Origin: JACMNW01 sp963708425 | Lineage (GTDB): Bacteria > Pseudomonadota > Alphaproteobacteria > Rhodobacterales > Rhodobacteraceae | NCBI GenBank assembly: GCA_963708425.1 | Contig: OY970206.1 | Span: 248,001-312,000, forward strand | Reading direction: 5' to 3' | DNA: 64,000 bases | In this document: in pieces, positions 1 through 8,782 of the stretch | Layout of the letters: the number at the start of each line of letters is the position of its first letter | Position numbering within the stretch: the stretch's first letter is position 1 | Position numbers and translations under genes: made by a program | The notes under the pieces: model-generated | Told to the model about the DNA's origin: nothing | Seen by the model: the letters and a program-made list of their open reading frames with translations, nothing else | Database searches by the model: none

Positions 1-36
1 AAGCACGCACCTTACGGAGGGTGGTTTGTTAGGTAG

Positions 37-63
37 GGTGCGTGGTTTCACGCACCGTTTTTT
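37..63 (+). terminator. Rho-independent terminator, Rhodobacterales-type hairpin
   Basis: A perfect 8-bp stem GGTGCGTG (37-44) / CACGCACC (49-56) with a GTTT loop is followed by six T residues (58-63). It would end a + strand transcript that enters from the left of the window. A further arm GCACGCACC lies at 3-11 and can pair with 37-44 instead, so two alternative hairpins are possible. GTGCGTG/CACGCAC hairpins are, from memory, frequent between genes in Rhodobacteraceae. Confidence 0.7.
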
Positions 64-73
64 GCGGGCATAG

Positions 74-850
74 TCAGCGCCCGGTAAAATAAGGCCGGCG
101 TTTTTCCAGAAACGCGGCGACGCCTTCGCGAAAATCGCTGGTTTGACCGCATTCGCCTTGCAGGCGGGCTTCGAGTGCCAGTTGGGTGTTCAGGTCATTG
201 GTGGGGCTGGCGCGGAGGGCTTGTTTCACGCGGGCATAGGCGGCGGTTGGGCCGGTGGCCAGATGGACGGCGCGGGCGTTCCAGTGGGCGGCGAAATCGG
301 CGTCGGGGACGGCCTCGAATATCATGCCCCATTGGGCGGCTTCGGTGGCGGTGATTTTGTCGGCGAACAGGGCCGCCCCCATGGCGCGGGGCATGCCGAT
401 CTGGCGGGGGAGCCAATAGGTGCCACCCGCGTCCGGGATCAGACCGATGCGGGTGAAGGATTGCGCGAAGCTGGCGCTGTGGGCGGCAATGACCACATCT
501 GCGGCTAGGGCGAGGTTGGCCCCTGCCCCAACGGCAGCCCCGTTGACGGCGGCGATTGTGGGGATGGGGCAGTCGTAGATGGCGTTGAGAAGGGGCTCGT
601 ATTCGTCGCGCAGCAGGCGTTCGAAATCGGCGGCGCCAAGGTTTGTAGCATCATCGAGGTCTTGGCCGGAACAGAACGCCCGGCCTGCGCCGGTGATGAC
701 GAGGGCGCGGGCGCTTCGGCTGGCGTGTTGGATGGCGGCGAGCAGTTCCTGGCGCATGGTGGAGGTGAGGGCGTTCATCACCTCTGGCCGGTTCAAAGTA
801 AGGACGGTGATGTCGTCAGCGTGGGTATAGGTGATGGTTTGGTAGGTCAT
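74..850 (-). CDS. Enoyl-CoA hydratase/isomerase family protein (PaaG-like)
   Basis: Crotonase-fold acyl-CoA enzyme of 258 residues. The oxyanion-hole region NGAAVGAGANLALAAD lies near residues 103-118, and GLIPDAGGTYWLPR near 136-149 carries Asp140 in the place where PaaG-type isomerases have their catalytic Asp. This favours a delta3,delta2-enoyl or ring-oxepin isomerase over a simple hydratase that uses two Glu residues. The start is placed at the ATG at 850, with AAGGG upstream; an in-frame ATG at 880 would add ten residues with no family-like character. It is the last gene of the minus-strand ccmF-ccmH group, 66 bp after ccmH, with no obvious functional tie to it. Family is secure; substrate is not. 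Confidence 0.85.
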   Translation of the reverse strand: MTYQTITYTHADDITVLTLNRPEVMNALTSTMRQELLAAIQHASRSARALVITGAGRAFCSGQDLDDATNLGAADFERLLRDEYEPLLNAIYDCPIPTIAAVNGAAVGAGANLALAADVVIAAHSASFAQSFTRIGLIPDAGGTYWLPRQIGMPRAMGAALFADKITATEAAQWGMIFEAVPDADFAAHWNARAVHLATGPTAAYARVKQALRASPTNDLNTQLALEARLQGECGQTSDFREGVAAFLEKRRPYFTGR

Positions 851-916
851 GGTGCCACCCTTTGCTGTTTTGCACAGCATAGCGGGCGGTGCCGATTGGC
901 ATAGGAAAACACAGCG

Positions 917-1384
917 TCAGTCTTTGAGAATTTCGGCTAAGCGCTGTGTTTCAGTGGCGGAGAGTGGCGCGTCCGGGTCGGGCGCGGTGCGGCGACGGCG
1001 CAAGTACAGGGCGGCGACGGCCAATCCAGCGGCCAGCATTCCGGGGCCTGCCAGCCATAGGATCAGGTTGGACCCGGTGGTGGTGGGGTTTAGCAGAACG
1101 TATTCGCCGTAGCGATCGACGATGAAGGCGACGGCCTCGGCGTCGGTATCGCCTGCGGTGAGGCGTTCGCGCAGCAGCAGGCGCAGGTCGCGGGCGAGGC
1201 TGGCGTCGCTGTCGTCGATGTTTTCGTTGCGGCAGACAAGGCAGCGCAGGCCTTGCGAGATAGCACGGGCGCGGGATTCCAGCGCCGGGTCAGCCAGCAT
1301 TTCGTCGGGTTGCACAGCGAAAGCGGGCGTGGCAGTCAGGAATGCCGCGAGGATGAGGGCGCGAAGCTTCATTCGGCTATTCAT
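917..1384 (-). CDS. ccmH: Cytochrome c-type biogenesis protein CcmH
   Basis: Periplasmic thioredoxin-like reductant of apocytochrome c in the System I maturation pathway; it hands reduced CXXCH cysteines to the CcmF heme ligation complex. The 155-residue protein has a signal peptide (residues 1-23), the family motif LRCLVCRN with Cys48 and Cys51, and one C-terminal membrane segment (about 103-125) followed by a short basic tail. This is the short CcmH form without the fused TPR (CcmI) domain. The ATG overlaps the ccmF stop by four bases (ATGA), so the two are translationally coupled. Confidence 0.95.
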   Translation of the reverse strand: MNSRMKLRALILAAFLTATPAFAVQPDEMLADPALESRARAISQGLRCLVCRNENIDDSDASLARDLRLLLRERLTAGDTDAEAVAFIVDRYGEYVLLNPTTTGSNLILWLAGPGMLAAGLAVAALYLRRRRTAPDPDAPLSATETQRLAEILKD

Positions 1385-3354
1385 TCGGCGGGCAGGCCTT
1401 GGGTGGGGGTGCGTCTTGCCCCGGCGGCGGCGCGGTAGCGGCGATCTGACAGGCTGAGAAGGCCACCGAGGGCCATCATCAGCGCACCGCCCCAGATCCA
1501 GTCGGCGAAGGGTTTGATGTAACTGCGCACTGCCCAGCCGCCGCCTTTTTGCGGATCACCGATGACGAGGTAGAGGTCGCGGAACAGGCCCTGGTCGATG
1601 GCGGCCTCAGTCGTGGGCATGGCTTGCACGGGGTAGAGGCGTTTTTCGGGGTAGAGGGTGGCGATTTCAGCACCTGCCCTGCTGACGCGCATTTCGGCGA
1701 TGGTGGCGGTGTAGTTCGGGCCCTGGACGCCTTTGACATCGGCGAGTTGCACGTCGTAGCGGCCTAGCGCGAAGCTGTCGCCGACGTTGATGACGCGGAT
1801 ATCTTCGGTGGACCAGGCATTCATCGCGGCGACAGCGAACATCGTGACGCCAAAGCCTGCGTGGGCGGTGGCCTTGCCCCATTCGGCGCGTGGCAGCCGG
1901 GTCAGGCGGGATAGGCGGGTTGAGGCCGCGTCCCGGCCAGTGCGGGACCACAGATCGGCCAGTGCGCCGTAGACCACCCAAATGCCAAGGCCAGCACCGA
2001 TGGGGCCAAGCGAGGAGCGGCCGGTTTGCAGGGCGAACACCAGCGCGGTGCAGGCGAGGGCGAGGATAAGGCCGGTGCGCAGGGGGACCATCAGGCGCGC
2101 GCCGGTGGCGCGCTTCCACGGCAGCTGCGATCCGATCGGCAGCAGGATGGCGAGGGCGACCATGAAGGGGGTGAAGGCGGCGTTGAAGAACGGCTCGCCT
2201 ACTGAAAGCTTGCGGTCAAAGAACAGTTCGGCCACCAGCGGCCAGATGGTGCCGATGAAGACGACGAAACAGGAAACCGCCAGCAGCAGGTTGTTGGCGA
2301 CGAGCGCGCTTTCGCGGCTGATGGTGGAGAAGACGCCTTTCGCCTCCATCCGGCCTGCGCGGAAGGTGAACAGGGTTAGGGCGCCGCCCATGAAGACGCC
2401 AAGGATCATCAGGATGAAGATGCCGCGTTCGGGATCATTGGCGAAGGAGTGGACCGAGGTCAACACGCCAGAGCGGACGATGAAAGTGCCGATCAGGGAA
2501 AAGCCAAAGGCGAGGATGGCCAGCAGGATGGTCCAGCTTTTCAATGCCTCGCGCTTTTCCACCACGATGGCGGAATGCAGCAGGGCGGCGGCGATCAGCC
2601 ATGGCATGAAGGACGCGTTTTCGACCGGGTCCCAGAACCAGAAGCCGCCCCAGCCAAGTTCATAATACGCCCACCACGAGCCCATGGCGATGCCGATGGT
2701 CAGGAATACCCATGCGGCCAGCGTCCACGGGCGGACCCAGCGGCCCCATGCGGCATCAACGCGGCCTTCGATCAGGGCGGCGACGGCGAAGGAGAACGAC
2801 ATCGAAAGGCCGACGTAGCCGAGGTACAGGAAGGGGGGATGGAAGGCGAGGCCAGGGTCTTGCAGCAACGGGTTGAGGTCAGCGCCGTTGAGCGGCGGGA
2901 TGGCGAGGCGCGCGAACGGGTTCGAGGTGAACAACATGAACGCGAGGAATGCTACACCGATCAGGCCCTGCACGGCCAGAACGCGGGCGCGCAATGTGGG
3001 GGGCAGATTGCCGCCGAACCATGCGGCGGACGCGCCGAATAGTGACAGGATCAGCACCCACAGCAGCAGCGAGCCTTCGTGGTTGCCCCAAACCCCGGCG
3101 ACTTTGTAGAGCATCGGTTTAAGGGTGTGCGAATTGTTGACGACCACGGCCAGCGAGAAATCTGAGGTAACGAAGGCATAAGTCAGGGCGGCAAAGCTGA
3201 ACCCGACCAGCAGGAACTGCGTGATGGCGGCGGGTTCGGCCACGGCCATGAAGGCGGCGCGGTTCTGAGCGGCGCCAACCATCGGCAGGGTCGATTGAAT
3301 GATCGCCACTGCGAAGGCGAGGATCAGGGCGAAATGGCCAAGCTCGATGATCAT
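1381..3354 (-). CDS. ccmF: Heme lyase CcmF/NrfE family subunit
   Basis: Large polytopic inner-membrane protein (657 residues) that ligates heme to apocytochrome c in the periplasm. The tryptophan-rich WWD heme-binding signature WGGFWFWDPVEN sits near residues 232-243. Conserved histidines occur in NNSHTLKP, WGNHEGS and FHPPFLYLGYVG, as expected for CcmF. The ATG at 3354 is chosen because AAGAAGG lies upstream and the protein then opens directly with a membrane helix (MIIELGHFAL); a start at 3381 would add an atypical nine-residue lead. ccmH follows with a 4-bp overlap. ccmE, which is often upstream, is not here. Confidence 0.96.
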   Translation of the reverse strand: MIIELGHFALILAFAVAIIQSTLPMVGAAQNRAAFMAVAEPAAITQFLLVGFSFAALTYAFVTSDFSLAVVVNNSHTLKPMLYKVAGVWGNHEGSLLLWVLILSLFGASAAWFGGNLPPTLRARVLAVQGLIGVAFLAFMLFTSNPFARLAIPPLNGADLNPLLQDPGLAFHPPFLYLGYVGLSMSFSFAVAALIEGRVDAAWGRWVRPWTLAAWVFLTIGIAMGSWWAYYELGWGGFWFWDPVENASFMPWLIAAALLHSAIVVEKREALKSWTILLAILAFGFSLIGTFIVRSGVLTSVHSFANDPERGIFILMILGVFMGGALTLFTFRAGRMEAKGVFSTISRESALVANNLLLAVSCFVVFIGTIWPLVAELFFDRKLSVGEPFFNAAFTPFMVALAILLPIGSQLPWKRATGARLMVPLRTGLILALACTALVFALQTGRSSLGPIGAGLGIWVVYGALADLWSRTGRDAASTRLSRLTRLPRAEWGKATAHAGFGVTMFAVAAMNAWSTEDIRVINVGDSFALGRYDVQLADVKGVQGPNYTATIAEMRVSRAGAEIATLYPEKRLYPVQAMPTTEAAIDQGLFRDLYLVIGDPQKGGGWAVRSYIKPFADWIWGGALMMALGGLLSLSDRRYRAAAGARRTPTQGLPAE

Positions 3355-3452
3355 GTGCAGCCTTCTTACGGTTTGAAACAAACAGTAGGACGAAATGCGG
3401 CCCGGTCCAATGGGGTAGCGCTGCTTGGTCGCAGCATTGTGTAAGGCGCGGG

Positions 3453-3884
3453 CTACCTGCGGCCTGCCTTGCGAGTGGTCAGCAGCAGGTTCGTCTCGGA
3501 CGTCATGACACCGTCAATGTTACGGATGCGGAAGATAACTTCGTCCAGTTCGGTCAGCGTGGCGGCACCAAGTTCGGCGATAAGATCCCATTTGCCGTTG
3601 GTCGAATGCACCGCTTGCACTTGTGGCAGGCCAGTAAGGCGGGCCATGATACGTTCGGCACCACGGCCTTCGATACCGATCAGCATCAAGCCGCGAATTG
3701 GGGCTGCGGACACATCGCCGCGCGTTACGACCGAAAATCCGGCAATTTCGCCGCGATTTGTCAACCTTTCCATGCGGGCGCGCACCGTGGCGCGTGATAA
3801 GTTAAGGCGTGCGGCCAGATCGGACAGCGAAGCGCGGCCATCACGGCGCAGCTCGGCGAGCAAAAGTTGATCAGTATCATCCAT
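3453..3884 (-). CDS. Lrp/AsnC family transcriptional regulator
   Basis: Small ligand-responsive DNA-binding protein of 143 residues. An N-terminal winged helix-turn-helix (DDTDQLLLAELRRDGRAS, then LAARLNLSRATVRARMERL, about residues 2-40) precedes an alpha/beta RAM domain. Start at the ATG at 3884, matching the usual family opening; ATGs at 3905 and 3935 are in frame. It is transcribed divergently from arginase, and this arrangement makes it the probable arginine- or ornithine-responsive activator of the arginase-cyclodeaminase operon, like other arginine-catabolic Lrp regulators. Target assignment is inference from position. Confidence 0.88.
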   Translation of the reverse strand: MDDTDQLLLAELRRDGRASLSDLAARLNLSRATVRARMERLTNRGEIAGFSVVTRGDVSAAPIRGLMLIGIEGRGAERIMARLTGLPQVQAVHSTNGKWDLIAELGAATLTELDEVIFRIRNIDGVMTSETNLLLTTRKAGRR

Positions 3885-3902
3885 GCTGGGCAATTCCCTT
3901 GG

Positions 3903-3947
3903 CATTTTGCACAAAGCGTTACGCAGAATGACCATAGAGCCGCTATG
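3903..3947. promoter_or_regulatory. Candidate operator region between lrp and arginase
   Basis: Two imperfect dyads lie in the 109-bp divergent gap: CATTTTGC (3903-3910) facing GCAGAATG (3923-3930), seven of eight bases complementary, and CATAG (3933-3937) / CTATG (3943-3947) around five bases. Lrp proteins bind such degenerate palindromes. The assignment rests on symmetry and position only. Confidence 0.35.
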
Positions 3948-3993
3948 AATTGCCGCAAGACGGAAACATGGTGCAGCCTAAAGGGAGACAGTG

Positions 3994-4917
3994 ATGCCAA
4001 ATGCCATTTTGATTGGTGCGCCGATTGATACCGGGCAAAAGCGGCCGGGTTGTTTGATGGGGCCAGCGGCCTACAGGGTGGCCGGGTTGGCGCAAGCTTT
4101 GCGCGACCTTGGGCACAGCGTGGAAGACCGGGGCGATTTGGCGCTTGGCGAATTGCCAAAGGTGTCTTGCCCGAATGGTGCTGTGCATTCGCTGGCCGAA
4201 ACAGTGGCTTGGGCCGAGTTGCTGGCCGATGCGACCGATGATGCGCTGTCGGATGGCGGTTTTCCGATCTTGATGGGCGGCGATCATTCGCTGGCATTGG
4301 GGTCTGTTGCCGGGGCTGCGGCCTATGCCAAGCGGCAGGGGCGCGATTTGTATCTGCTGTGGCTGGATGCGCATTCCGACTTTCACACGCCGCTGACCAC
4401 CACATCGGGCAATCTGCATGGCACGCCGGTGGCCTACGTTACCGGGCGTGAGGGGTTTGAGGCGTTTGCCACCTTCCCCGCGCCCATTCATGCCGACCGG
4501 GTGTGTTTGTACGGCATCCGGTCAGTCGACCCAGCCGAGCATGCGGCGTTGTTGCAGCATGATCTGGCAATCAACGATATGCGGGTTTTGGATGAACATG
4601 GCGTGGTGGCCCCATTGCGCGCGTTTCTGGGCCGCGTGAAAGATGCGGGCGGCATGTTGCATGTCAGTCTGGACGTCGATTTTCTGGACCCGTCGATTGC
4701 GCCTGCTGTTGGCACGACTGTACCGGGCGGGACCACGTTTCGCGAGGCGCATCTGGTGATGGAATTGCTGCACGAGTCCGGTTTGGTGACATCGCTTGAT
4801 CTGGTGGAATTGAATCCGTTTCTGGATGAACGCGGTCGCACGGCGCGGTTAATGGTCGATCTGGTTGGCAGCCTGATGGGCAAGAAGGTGTTTGACCGCC
4901 CGACCCGGAGTTCTTGA
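3994..4917 (+). CDS. rocF: Arginase
   Basis: Hydrolyses L-arginine to L-ornithine and urea with a binuclear Mn centre in the cytoplasm. All metal-ligand motifs of the ureohydrolase family are present: GGDHSLALGS, WLDAHSDFHTP (DxHxD) and SLDVDFLDP (DxD). Length (307 residues) is typical. The ATG at 3994 has AAGGGAGA at good spacing; a GTG directly before it (3991) is too close to that site. Ornithine cyclodeaminase follows after one base, so the pair forms a route from arginine to proline. Guanidino-acid relatives such as agmatinase are possible, but the partner gene supports arginase. Confidence 0.93.
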   Translation: MPNAILIGAPIDTGQKRPGCLMGPAAYRVAGLAQALRDLGHSVEDRGDLALGELPKVSCPNGAVHSLAETVAWAELLADATDDALSDGGFPILMGGDHSLALGSVAGAAAYAKRQGRDLYLLWLDAHSDFHTPLTTTSGNLHGTPVAYVTGREGFEAFATFPAPIHADRVCLYGIRSVDPAEHAALLQHDLAINDMRVLDEHGVVAPLRAFLGRVKDAGGMLHVSLDVDFLDPSIAPAVGTTVPGGTTFREAHLVMELLHESGLVTSLDLVELNPFLDERGRTARLMVDLVGSLMGKKVFDRPTRSS

Positions 4918-4918
4918 A

Positions 4919-5953
4919 ATGCCGTTGAACCTTGTGCCTTTTGTCAGCGTCGACAATATGATGAAGCTGGTTCTTCATCTTGGGATCGAGCGGGTGTTGA
5001 CTGATTTGGCTGCCGAGATTGAGGCGGACTTTCGCCGCTGGCCGCTGTTTGACAAGACCCCACGCGTGGCCAGCCATTCCGATGTTGGGGTGATCGAACT
5101 GATGCCGACGTCGGACGGCGAAACCTATGGCTTCAAGTATGTGAACGGGCATCCGTCGAACACGAAGGCCGGGTTGCAGACAGTGACGGCGTTTGGGCTG
5201 CTAGCGGATGTGGCGACGGGCTATCCGCTGATGCTGTCGGAGATGACGATTTTGACGGCGCTGCGCACAGCGGCAACCAGCGCCATGGCGGCGAAGTGGC
5301 TGGCACCGGCGGGGGCGAAGGTGATGGCGTTGATTGGCAATGGCGCGCAGGCGGAATTTCAGGCGCTGGGGTTCAAGGCGATCTGCGGGATTACCGAAGT
5401 GCGGCTGTATGATCTTGACGGCGAGGCGACGCAGAAATGTGTAAAGAACCTAGCGGGTTATGGGTTGAAGCTGGTGCCCTGCACGACGCCGGAAGAGGCG
5501 ATTTTGGGGGCGGATATCATCACCACCTGCACGGCGGACAAGCTGTATGCAACGATATTGACTGACAACATGGTGGGGTCTGGCGTGCATATCAACGCGG
5601 TGGGCGGCGATTGCCCCGGCAAGACGGAATTGCACAAGGATATTCTGCTGCGGTCGGGGATCTTCGTCGAGTATCCGCCGCAAACGCGGATTGAGGGCGA
5701 GATACAGCAACTTGATGCCGATCATCCGGTGACCGAGCTGTGGCAGGTGATTACCGGGGCGGTGCCGGGGCGGGTGGATGCGCGGCAGATCACACTGTTT
5801 GATTCCGTCGGCTTTGCAGTGGAAGACTTTAGCGCCCTGCGCTATGTACTTCATAAGGTGAAGGAAACCGGGCTTTACGACAATCTGGACATGATCGCTG
5901 ACCCGGATGATCCGCGTGATCTGTTTGGCATGCTGTTGCGCGCGGTAAAATAG
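4919..5953 (+). CDS. ocd: Ornithine cyclodeaminase
   Basis: NAD-dependent conversion of L-ornithine to L-proline with release of ammonia. The 344-residue protein belongs to the ornithine cyclodeaminase/mu-crystallin family. It contains the conserved substrate-side stretch TALRTAATSAMAAKWL, the Rossmann nucleotide loop IGNGAQAEFQALGF, and the NAVGGDCPGKTEL segment with the catalytic Asp. The ATG at 4919 lies one base after the arginase stop, with GGAG eight bases upstream inside the arginase end. It forms an operon with arginase and is presumably controlled by the divergent Lrp protein. Confidence 0.94.
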   Translation: MPLNLVPFVSVDNMMKLVLHLGIERVLTDLAAEIEADFRRWPLFDKTPRVASHSDVGVIELMPTSDGETYGFKYVNGHPSNTKAGLQTVTAFGLLADVATGYPLMLSEMTILTALRTAATSAMAAKWLAPAGAKVMALIGNGAQAEFQALGFKAICGITEVRLYDLDGEATQKCVKNLAGYGLKLVPCTTPEEAILGADIITTCTADKLYATILTDNMVGSGVHINAVGGDCPGKTELHKDILLRSGIFVEYPPQTRIEGEIQQLDADHPVTELWQVITGAVPGRVDARQITLFDSVGFAVEDFSALRYVLHKVKETGLYDNLDMIADPDDPRDLFGMLLRAVK

Positions 5954-5987
5954 GCTGCTGTTAGCTGCATCAACGGCGGGTCGGGCA

Positions 5988-6017
5988 TTGCACCCCATAT
6001 GCGGGATGGGGTATAGT
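5988..6017 (+). promoter_or_regulatory. Candidate sigma-70-type promoter of gyrA
   Basis: TTGCAC (5988-5993) and TATAGT (6012-6017) are separated by 18 bases. The predicted transcription start near 6024 leaves a leader of only about 14 bases before the gyrA start codon, which fits the absence of a clear Shine-Dalgarno sequence there. Confidence 0.5.
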
Positions 6018-6037
6018 TCGCGCAGCTAAATATAGCG

Positions 6038-8782
6038 GTGTCCAAGAAAAGAGCGCGTATATTGTCCGACGAGCCAGAAGATATTGAGAACGCAGACGAA
6101 ATTCCTGTGCGGGCGCATCACGATGGGCCGCAGGTTTCTATCGTTGAGGAGATGAAAACGGCCTACCTGGATTACGCGATGAGCGTGATCGTCAGCCGGG
6201 CCATTCCTGATCTGCGTGATGGCTTGAAACCGGTGCACCGGCGGGTGCTGTTTGCGATGCACGAAACCAACAATACACATGACAAACCCTACCGCAAATC
6301 GGCGCGGCCGGTGGGCGATACGATGGGGAAATACCACCCCCATGGCGATGCGTCGATCTATGACGCGCTGGTGCGGATGGCACAGCCTTTCAGTATGTCG
6401 CTTAAGCTGTTGGACGGACAGGGTAATTTCGGATCTATGGACGGCGATAATGCGGCCGCCATGCGCTATACTGAAGTGCGGATGGACAAGCCTGCGGCGT
6501 TTCTGCTGGCGGATATCGACAAGGAAACCGTTGATTTCCAAGACAATTATGATGGCAAGGACCGCGAGCCGACAGTACTGCCAGCACGATTTCCGAACAT
6601 GCTGGTCAATGGCGCATCGGGCATTGCGGTGGGGATGGCGACCAACATTCCGCCGCATAATTTGGGTGAAGTGATCGACGGCGCGCTGGCGCTGATCGAA
6701 AACCCCGACATGTCGACCGAGCAGTTGATGGAGATTATTCCGGCACCGGATTTTCCGACCGGGGCGTTGATTTTGGGCCGGTCTGGGGCGCGTAAAGCGT
6801 ATCTGGAAGGCCGGGGGTCGGTGATTATTCGCGCCAAGACGCGGATTGAGGAAATTCGCAAAGACCGCTTTGCGATTATCATCGACGAAATTCCGTATCA
6901 GGTGAACAAGGCCCGGATGATCGAGATTATCGCGGAACAGGTGCGCGAGAAAAAGATCGAAGGCATTTCCCATGTGCAGGACGAATCCGACCGGATTGGC
7001 GTGCGGGTGGTGATTGAGCTGAAGCGCGATGCGACAGCAGATGTGGTATTGAACCAGCTGTTCCGCTTTACGCCGATGCAAACCAGTTTCGGCTGCAACA
7101 TGCTGGCGTTGAACGGCGGGCGGCCCGAACAACTGACATTGCGTGATTTTCTGAGCTATTTCATAACGTTCCGTGAGGAAGTTGTAGCGCGCAGAACGGC
7201 GTTTGAGTTGCGCAAGGCTCGTGAGCGCAGTCATGTTCTGTGTGGTCTGGCAGTTGCTGTTTCAAACGTGGATGAGGTGGTTGCAACCATCCGGTCCTCT
7301 GCCGACCCTGCCGAAGCACGAGAGCGTTTGATGACGCGGCGCTGGCCCGCAGGGGAAATTATTCCGTTTATCAAGCTGATAGACGACCCTAGTCATCCGG
7401 TGAATGACGACGGCACCTATAACCTGTCGGAAATTCAGGCCCGCGCCATACTGGACCTGCGGTTGCAGCGCCTGACGGCGATGGGTGTGAAGGAAATCAC
7501 AGACGAATTGCTGGAACTGGCTGGGAAAATTCAGGATTATCTGGATATTCTGGGCAGTCGCGACAGGATCATGGCGATTATTTCGGACGAATTGCGCGAA
7601 GTGCGCAGCTTGTTCGCAGTGCCTCGGCGGACCGAGATTGTCGACTGGGCCGGCGACATGGACGACGAAGATCTGATCGAACGCGAAGATATGGTGGTGA
7701 CCATCACCTCTGGCGGCTATATAAAGCGTACGCCATTGGCGGAGTTCCGCAGCCAGCGTCGCGGCGGTAAGGGCTTGGCATCTATGGCAACTAAGGAAGA
7801 CGACGTGGTGACCACGTTGTTTGTGGCCAATACCCATACGCAGCTGCTGTTCTTTACTACCGACGGCATGGTTTACAAGCTGAAGACGTGGCGGTTGCCG
7901 CTGGCAGGACGTCAGGCCAAGGGCAAGGCGATGATCAACATCCTGCCGATTGATCAGGGCGTTTCGATTGCCGCCCTGATGCCAGTGGATGCGCCGGAGG
8001 AAGAGTGGGATAGCCTGCAGATTGTGTTTGCCACATCAGATGGCGACGTGCGGCAGAACGACCTTTCGGATTTCACCAATGTGATGCGCAACGGCAAGAT
8101 CGCGATGAAATTGCCCGACGGTGTGACTCTGGTGAATGCGGCGATTGCTGATGAAAATGATGATGTTATGCTGGTAACCTCGGGTGGACGGGCGATCAGG
8201 TTCCCGACGACCGAGATCAGGGTGTTCAAAAGCCGCGGATCAACCGGGGTGCGGGGCATCCGGTTGCAAGGGGCCGATACGGTGGTTTCGATGGCGATCA
8301 TCCGGCACTTTGACGCCGACCCTGCCGAACGTGTGGCCTATTTGAAGATGCGTCGCGCGCAGGAAGGCGTGCTGGATGATGCTGCCGAAGCGGATGAAGA
8401 CGATGACGCGGTCGAGGCGGGACAATTGCCGCTGGAACGCTTTGCCGAAATGTCGGCGTCGGAAGACCTGATCCTGACCATCACGACATCGGGGTCTGGC
8501 AAGTTGTCATCGAGCCACGACTACCCAGTGCGGGGGCGTGGCGGCATGGGCGTTAAAGCGATGGACGGGGCGATGCGGGGCGGACCTTTGGTGGCGTCAT
8601 TCCCGGTGGAATTGTCGGACCAGATCATGCTGGCGACATCAACCGGGCAGTCGATCCGGGTGCCCGTGGCGCAGATATCGTTCCGGTCGCGGTCTGCTGG
8701 TGGGGTAAAAGTGTTCAACACCGGTGGTGACGAGGAAGTGGTTTCGGTTGCGCGTGTTGCGGATCAGGGGGATGAGGAGTGA
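6038..8782 (+). CDS. gyrA: DNA gyrase subunit A
   Basis: Breakage-reunion subunit of the A2B2 gyrase that introduces negative supercoils. The catalytic Tyr144 lies in AAAMRYTEVRM. The C-terminal beta-pinwheel carries the GyrA box QRRGGKG near residue 573, which separates it from ParC. An acidic insert (ADEDDDAVEAG) lies in the last third. The start is taken as GTG at 6038; no ATG exists before the conserved body, and a TTG at 6062 is an alternative. In the quinolone-resistance region the motif reads HPHGDASIYD, so Ala105 stands where E. coli has Ser83, while Asp109 (E. coli Asp87) is kept. The next gene overlaps its stop by four bases. Confidence 0.97.
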   Translation: MSKKRARILSDEPEDIENADEIPVRAHHDGPQVSIVEEMKTAYLDYAMSVIVSRAIPDLRDGLKPVHRRVLFAMHETNNTHDKPYRKSARPVGDTMGKYHPHGDASIYDALVRMAQPFSMSLKLLDGQGNFGSMDGDNAAAMRYTEVRMDKPAAFLLADIDKETVDFQDNYDGKDREPTVLPARFPNMLVNGASGIAVGMATNIPPHNLGEVIDGALALIENPDMSTEQLMEIIPAPDFPTGALILGRSGARKAYLEGRGSVIIRAKTRIEEIRKDRFAIIIDEIPYQVNKARMIEIIAEQVREKKIEGISHVQDESDRIGVRVVIELKRDATADVVLNQLFRFTPMQTSFGCNMLALNGGRPEQLTLRDFLSYFITFREEVVARRTAFELRKARERSHVLCGLAVAVSNVDEVVATIRSSADPAEARERLMTRRWPAGEIIPFIKLIDDPSHPVNDDGTYNLSEIQARAILDLRLQRLTAMGVKEITDELLELAGKIQDYLDILGSRDRIMAIISDELREVRSLFAVPRRTEIVDWAGDMDDEDLIEREDMVVTITSGGYIKRTPLAEFRSQRRGGKGLASMATKEDDVVTTLFVANTHTQLLFFTTDGMVYKLKTWRLPLAGRQAKGKAMINILPIDQGVSIAALMPVDAPEEEWDSLQIVFATSDGDVRQNDLSDFTNVMRNGKIAMKLPDGVTLVNAAIADENDDVMLVTSGGRAIRFPTTEIRVFKSRGSTGVRGIRLQGADTVVSMAIIRHFDADPAERVAYLKMRRAQEGVLDDAAEADEDDDAVEAGQLPLERFAEMSASEDLILTITTSGSGKLSSSHDYPVRGRGGMGVKAMDGAMRGGPLVASFPVELSDQIMLATSTGQSIRVPVAQISFRSRSAGGVKVFNTGGDEEVVSVARVADQGDEE

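Noticed and set aside
6038..8782. Assignment as topoisomerase IV subunit ParC
   Set aside because: The GyrA box QRRGGKG in the C-terminal domain and the overall length favour gyrase A.
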